Below are positions 43,681-47,107 of a DNA stretch of 47,107 nucleotides, in pieces; the stretch's first letter is position 1, and each line of letters opens with the position of its first letter. Made by a program: the position numbers and the translations under genes. Source of the DNA: Domibacillus epiphyticus (lineage in GTDB: Bacteria; Bacillota; Bacilli; Bacillales; Domibacillaceae); assembly GCF_001975785.1 (NCBI RefSeq), contig NZ_MSFI01000013.1, forward strand, positions 1 to 47,107, in the 5' to 3' direction. The notes beneath the pieces were generated by a model, which searched no databases, had not been told where the DNA came from, and saw nothing but the letters and a program-made list of their open reading frames with translations.

Positions 43681-43712
43681 AAGAGGTTGAAAGAAAAAGA
43701 GGTGTCTTACGA

Positions 43713-44840
43713 ATGAAAAGAAATATAACGCCATCATTTGATCCCTGGGAACCATATATGGATATTGATGAATCTGAATCAATGCTGCTCTCAAACATTG
43801 AACTAACGACGACCACATTATGTAATATGCGCTGTGAGCATTGTGCGGTAGGATATACATTGCAGACAAAAGATCCTGATGCACTGCCGCTCTCACTTCT
43901 TTTATCAAAGCTCGATGAAATTCCCTCGTTACGGGCCTTAAGTATTACTGGCGGAGAGCCAATGTTGTCAAAAAAATCAGTACAAAATTATGTACTCCCC
44001 CTTCTCCGTTATGCGCATGAACGAGGCGTTTATACGCAGATGAATTCAAATTTAACAATTGAGGCAGGACGGTATGAATCCATTTCCCCGTATCTTGACG
44101 TTCTTCACATCTCTCATAACTGGGGAACTGTTGACGAGTTTGTCGAAGCTGGATTCGCCAATATGGAGCGTAAGCCGTCATACAAACAGCGCGAACAATT
44201 ATTTACACGTATGATTGAAAACAGCCGCATTCTCGCTGATTCAGGGGTGATGGTATCAGCAGAAACGATGTTAAACAAACGGACATTGCCCTACTTAGAG
44301 ACCATTCATCGGCAAATTGTCGATGAAATGAAATGTGCACGCCATGAAGTACACCCGATGTATCCGAGTAATTTTGCTAGTGCATTGGAGTCGCTGTCAC
44401 TTGATGAAATGCGTGCAGCTATCCATCATTTGCTCGATGTAAGAGACCCAAATGTGTGGATGTTGTTTGGAACACTTCCATTTTTCGCTTGCAGCGGAGA
44501 CCAACGTGACCGTGATCTTGTCTATCGCCTGCAAAAAGAGCAGCTCGTTACAGTCCGAAATGATCCGGATGGCCGGTCGAGATTAAATGTGAATATTTTC
44601 TCTGGTGATATAATCGTGACGGATTTTGCTGATGCCACTTCTCTCGGTAATATACAAACTAATTCATTTCAGGAAGCATATGAAGCTTGGAATACCTCCA
44701 CACTAGCGAAAGAAACAGGATGCCACTGTTCGTCCGTCCGATGCCTCGGACCAAATATTTTAGTCAAACATGCTTACTATCCTGATACAGACTTTAGGAA
44801 GCGGGTGGCTTTGCCGGAAAGGAGCGGAGTCCAGTTATGA
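43713..44840 (+). CDS. yfkAB: Radical SAM protein YfkAB
   Basis: A 375-residue radical SAM enzyme. The SAM-cluster motif CNMRCEHC has Cys37, Cys41 and Cys44, followed by ITGGEPMLS. The C-terminal CHCSSVRC motif (about residues 343-350) is the CxCxxxxC that defines the YfkB part. It thus matches the fused YfkAB of Bacillus. The reaction is unknown. The gene overlaps msrA by 4 bases (ATGA), so the two are translationally coupled. AAGAGG lies about 9 bases before the ATG. Confidence 0.92.
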   Translation: MKRNITPSFDPWEPYMDIDESESMLLSNIELTTTTLCNMRCEHCAVGYTLQTKDPDALPLSLLLSKLDEIPSLRALSITGGEPMLSKKSVQNYVLPLLRYAHERGVYTQMNSNLTIEAGRYESISPYLDVLHISHNWGTVDEFVEAGFANMERKPSYKQREQLFTRMIENSRILADSGVMVSAETMLNKRTLPYLETIHRQIVDEMKCARHEVHPMYPSNFASALESLSLDEMRAAIHHLLDVRDPNVWMLFGTLPFFACSGDQRDRDLVYRLQKEQLVTVRNDPDGRSRLNVNIFSGDIIVTDFADATSLGNIQTNSFQEAYEAWNTSTLAKETGCHCSSVRCLGPNILVKHAYYPDTDFRKRVALPERSGVQL

Positions 44841-45367
44841 ACAAACAAAAAGCCATTTTTGCCGGAGGCTGTTTCTGGTGTATGGTGAAGCCATTTGATC
44901 AATGGGAAGGAATCGAAGCGGTTATTTCCGGCTATACAGGGGGTCACGTTAAACATCCTTCCTATGAGCAAGTAAAGCGTGGTGATACAGGCCATATGGA
45001 AGCGGTAGAAATCACATATGATTCTGACGTATTTTCGTATGAACAGTTATTGGACATATACTGGCAGCAAATTGACCCAACGGATGACGGCGGGCAATTT
45101 CAGGATCGAGGCCATTCTTACCGCACTGCTATTTTTTACTCAAATGATCAGCAAAAAGAGACTGCTGAAAAGTCCAGGAAGCAACTTGACGAAAGCGGAA
45201 GATTTAGTAAACCGATCGTTACACCAATTTTACCTGTATCCACGTTTTATCCAGCCGAAGCGTATCATCAGGACTTTTATAAGCATCATAAAGAGGAATA
45301 CGAAGCTGACAGGAAACAATCCGGACGCGATGAATTTATTCAACAGTACTGGAAAGAGATTAAATGA
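44837..45367 (+). CDS. msrA: Peptide-methionine (S)-S-oxide reductase
   Basis: A 176-residue MsrA that repairs oxidised methionine. The active site is FAGGCFWCM, with catalytic Cys12 and a second Cys15. [15 protein letters not shown] and [11 protein letters not shown] are the usual substrate-site segments. The C-terminal part ([11 protein letters not shown]) is normal. No MsrB domain is fused. It overlaps both neighbours by 4 bases (ATGA junctions). Here it lies with yfkAB and a MocR regulator rather than with msrB. Confidence 0.95.
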   Translation: MNKQKAIFAGGCFWCMVKPFDQWEGIEAVISGYTGGHVKHPSYEQVKRGDTGHMEAVEITYDSDVFSYEQLLDIYWQQIDPTDDGGQFQDRGHSYRTAIFYSNDQQKETAEKSRKQLDESGRFSKPIVTPILPVSTFYPAEAYHQDFYKHHKEEYEADRKQSGRDEFIQQYWKEIK

Positions 45368-46734
45368 AAACAGGAACGAAAACCAACATTGTCGTGGACT
45401 GGATTAAAGAACAAATAAAGCTCGGAAAATGGACACCAGGTGAAAAAATTCCCAGCCAGCGGGTACTGGCGGATGATTTTTCCGTCAACAGAAGCACAGT
45501 CATTGCTGCACTTGAACAGTTAAAAGCCGACGGCATAATTAAAGCCGAAATGGGAAAAGGCACAATTGTCGCCAATGATACATGGTCCCTTCTAGCCTCC
45601 CTGCCGCGCATAAAAGAAACACCGCCTGTACTACCGGCTGATTCAGGAATCATTGATTTAAGTAAAGGTGAACTGGCAGAAGATGTATTTCCAGACGGCT
45701 ATTTAAACGATGTTATTGGACGGCTGTCAGGAAATATCAATTCACTCGGCTACGAAGAACGTACTGGATATGAACCGCTCCGTGAAGCAGTTGCCGGTTA
45801 TATGACAAGACAGGGTACACCCGTTTCTCCATCGTCAATCTTAATTGTTTCAGGTGCAATGCAGGGGCTTCAATTAATTGCATCTGGACTACTAGAACAC
45901 GGTTCTTCCATCTTTTTAGAAGAACCGTCCTATCTTTATTCCATTCAAACATTTCAATCGCGAGGGATGTCACTTGCAGGAATAGCAATGGATAAAGAAG
46001 GGCTGCTTACAGCTGATTTGGAGACAAAATGGCATTCAAAAAAGCCGGGTGCACTATATACGATTCCGTGTTTTCATAATCCTACCGGTGTGCTGATGAG
46101 TGAAACAAGACGAAAAGAAGTTCTTTCATTTTGTGCAGCTCACCGGCTGCCAATTATTGAAGATGATATTTATCGTGAGCTCTGGCTTGACTCACCTCCT
46201 CCACCTTCAATAAAATCAATGGACGTGTATGGTAACGTTCTGTATATAGGCAGCTTATCCAAAACGCTAAGTCCTGGTTTGCGGATTGGCTGGATAGCCG
46301 GAGCAGAACCTGTTATCGAGCGGCTTTCTGAAATAAAAATGCAAGCAGATTACGGAACGAGTTCGCTGTCGCAGCGTGTCGCAGCTGAATGGCTTGGGGA
46401 GGGTTTATATGAGCAACATTTTAAATATGTTCGAAAAGAGCTTTTAAAACGGCGCAATCATGCAGCGTCTTCTCTTCAGCGTCATCTATCTAACCTTGCT
46501 GATTGGCACATACCAAACGGAGGCTTTTTCATATGGCTCCGTTTAAAACAAGACATTTCGATTAAAGAATTATACGCGGAAGCAGCAAATGAAGGAATTT
46601 TATTTCATCCTGGCAGTATTTATACAGGGGGGGCTTCACGCTCGATCCGTCTTTCATATGGATTCGCAGGACCTGCCCAATTTGACGAAGGCATAAAGAG
46701 AATGAAGAAATTGATAATTGCACTATCCAAGTAA
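45364..46734 (+). CDS. MocR-type regulator (GntR HTH + aminotransferase domain)
   Basis: A 456-residue fusion. The N-terminal winged helix (about residues 5-72) has [20 protein letters not shown]. The C-terminal PLP fold-type I domain (about 100-456) has Asn239 in FHNPTG, Asp267 in EDDIYRE and the PLP-binding Lys300 in [14 protein letters not shown]. MocR proteins use PLP or an amino-compound adduct to sense and regulate. It overlaps msrA by 4 bases. Targets are unknown; control of its own operon is possible. The usual length of the family is about 450-480 residues. Confidence 0.92.
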   Translation: MKTGTKTNIVVDWIKEQIKLGKWTPGEKIPSQRVLADDFSVNRSTVIAALEQLKADGIIKAEMGKGTIVANDTWSLLASLPRIKETPPVLPADSGIIDLSKGELAEDVFPDGYLNDVIGRLSGNINSLGYEERTGYEPLREAVAGYMTRQGTPVSPSSILIVSGAMQGLQLIASGLLEHGSSIFLEEPSYLYSIQTFQSRGMSLAGIAMDKEGLLTADLETKWHSKKPGALYTIPCFHNPTGVLMSETRRKEVLSFCAAHRLPIIEDDIYRELWLDSPPPPSIKSMDVYGNVLYIGSLSKTLSPGLRIGWIAGAEPVIERLSEIKMQADYGTSSLSQRVAAEWLGEGLYEQHFKYVRKELLKRRNHAASSLQRHLSNLADWHIPNGGFFIWLRLKQDISIKELYAEAANEGILFHPGSIYTGGASRSIRLSYGFAGPAQFDEGIKRMKKLIIALSK

Positions 46735-46750
46735 AAAAGGAGGTTACAAT

Positions 46751-47035
46751 ATGAAAATAACCGATCATAAAGCAGAAAAAATTAAAGACCCATTTGGGAT
46801 TTTAGAAGGAGACCGGTATGAATGCCATCTCTATGCAACAGTGGATGAAGAAGATGATTTATATTCGCTGGAAGGTTTTTACATTCGTGTGCTGTATGTC
46901 ATAACAGAAACTGAACAAAAAATTGCTGGTTTATTTCTCCATAACCGCGGGGATGACAGTGTTCTTGATTTTGAACTTGAAGATGATGAAATTGAACTTG
47001 TAAGAGAGTATTGTGCTGCTAATATAAAAGAATAA
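46751..47035 (+). CDS. DUF6509-like small protein
   Basis: A 94-residue acidic protein with a strand-rich centre (YSLEGFYIRVLYVITE, KIAGLFLHN) and an acidic helical end (DDEIELVREYCAANIKE). The starting segment KITDHKAEKIKDPFGILEG matches a small Bacillaceae family I know as DUF6509, with moderate certainty. AAGGAGG lies about 6 bases before the ATG at 46751, 16 bases after the MocR stop, so it probably belongs to the yfkAB operon. Confidence 0.75.
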   Translation: MKITDHKAEKIKDPFGILEGDRYECHLYATVDEEDDLYSLEGFYIRVLYVITETEQKIAGLFLHNRGDDSVLDFELEDDEIELVREYCAANIKE

Positions 47036-47065
47036 ATATAAAAACCCCTTCGATTTTTTATAAAT

Positions 47066-47107
47066 TGAACTGCACCCCAATTGTTAGACACCATCTGACA
47101 ATTGGAG
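47066..47107. mobile_element. Possible terminal repeat of an IS3/IS150-type element
   Basis: The segment starting TGAACTGCACCCCAATTG, followed by TTAGACACCATCTGACAATT, resembles the terminal inverted repeats of IS150-group elements in Bacillaceae. It has an internal inverted repeat (CCAATTGT/ACAATTGG). The element itself would lie beyond the window. Confidence 0.5.

Overview
The window looks like chromosome from a low-GC, endospore-forming member of the Bacillaceae. The evidence is strong AGGAGG-type ribosome binding sites, frequent TTG and GTG starts, U-tailed intrinsic terminators, a T-box leader, a PurR-type operator, a cre site, a Spo0E-like phosphatase, a YkuD-type L,D-transpeptidase and B. 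subtilis-type genes (ypsA, namA, yfkAB, yfmR-like, proBA). No rRNA, tRNA, CRISPR array or intact prophage was seen.

Layout. 0.2-5.5 kb (minus): a TAXI-type TRAP transporter operon (4TM/12TM fusion permease, lipoprotein binding protein, DUF1850 protein) ending in an orphan CitA/DcuS-type sensor kinase. 6-9.2 kb: heme O synthase (ctaB) divergent from a TetR regulator, then an acetamidase/formamidase-family protein. 9.2-11.5 kb: gene-decay zone holding one intact DUF3139 protein. 11.5-15.3 kb: a MurE-like ligase without the usual DNPR motif, a 6S RNA gene and small membrane proteins. 15.6-21.1 kb: a PhoX/DUF839 protein, NamA with a MarR regulator, a gamma carbonic anhydrase and a protein built of two 103-residue repeats. 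21.4-26.5 kb: ABC-F ATPase, YpsA, a hypothetical, PurT and YkuD. 26.8-32.9 kb: small proteins (including Spo0E-like), a DUF4352 protein, an aromatic-acid-type MFS transporter with a cre site, and a secreted nuclease. 33-36.7 kb: a relic mobile region with an IS1595-family remnant, a lipoprotein, a decayed secreted-protein gene, an intact orphan tyrosine recombinase and a truncated second one. 36.8-47 kb: MBL hydrolase, IlvE, Nudix/CoA pyrophosphatase, T-box-controlled proBA, a lipoprotein, and a tight yfkAB-msrA-MocR operon followed by a small DUF6509-like gene. The last ~40 bases look like the terminal inverted repeat of an IS3/IS150-type element.

Functional links. The TRAP genes form one uptake system with its own kinase. 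ProB and ProA carry out the first two steps of proline synthesis under a leader whose specifier triplet is CCU (Pro). purT appears to be controlled by a pair of PurBoxes. The MFS transporter has a consensus cre site just before its start codon. namA and ctaB each lie beside a regulator and near inverted repeats that could be its operator.

No large unknown defence or biosynthetic cluster was found. The best unexplained items are the MurE paralogue lacking DNPR, the tandem-repeat protein with a sigma-K-like promoter, the orphan kinase, and several small proteins and RNA or regulatory elements that gene callers would probably miss.
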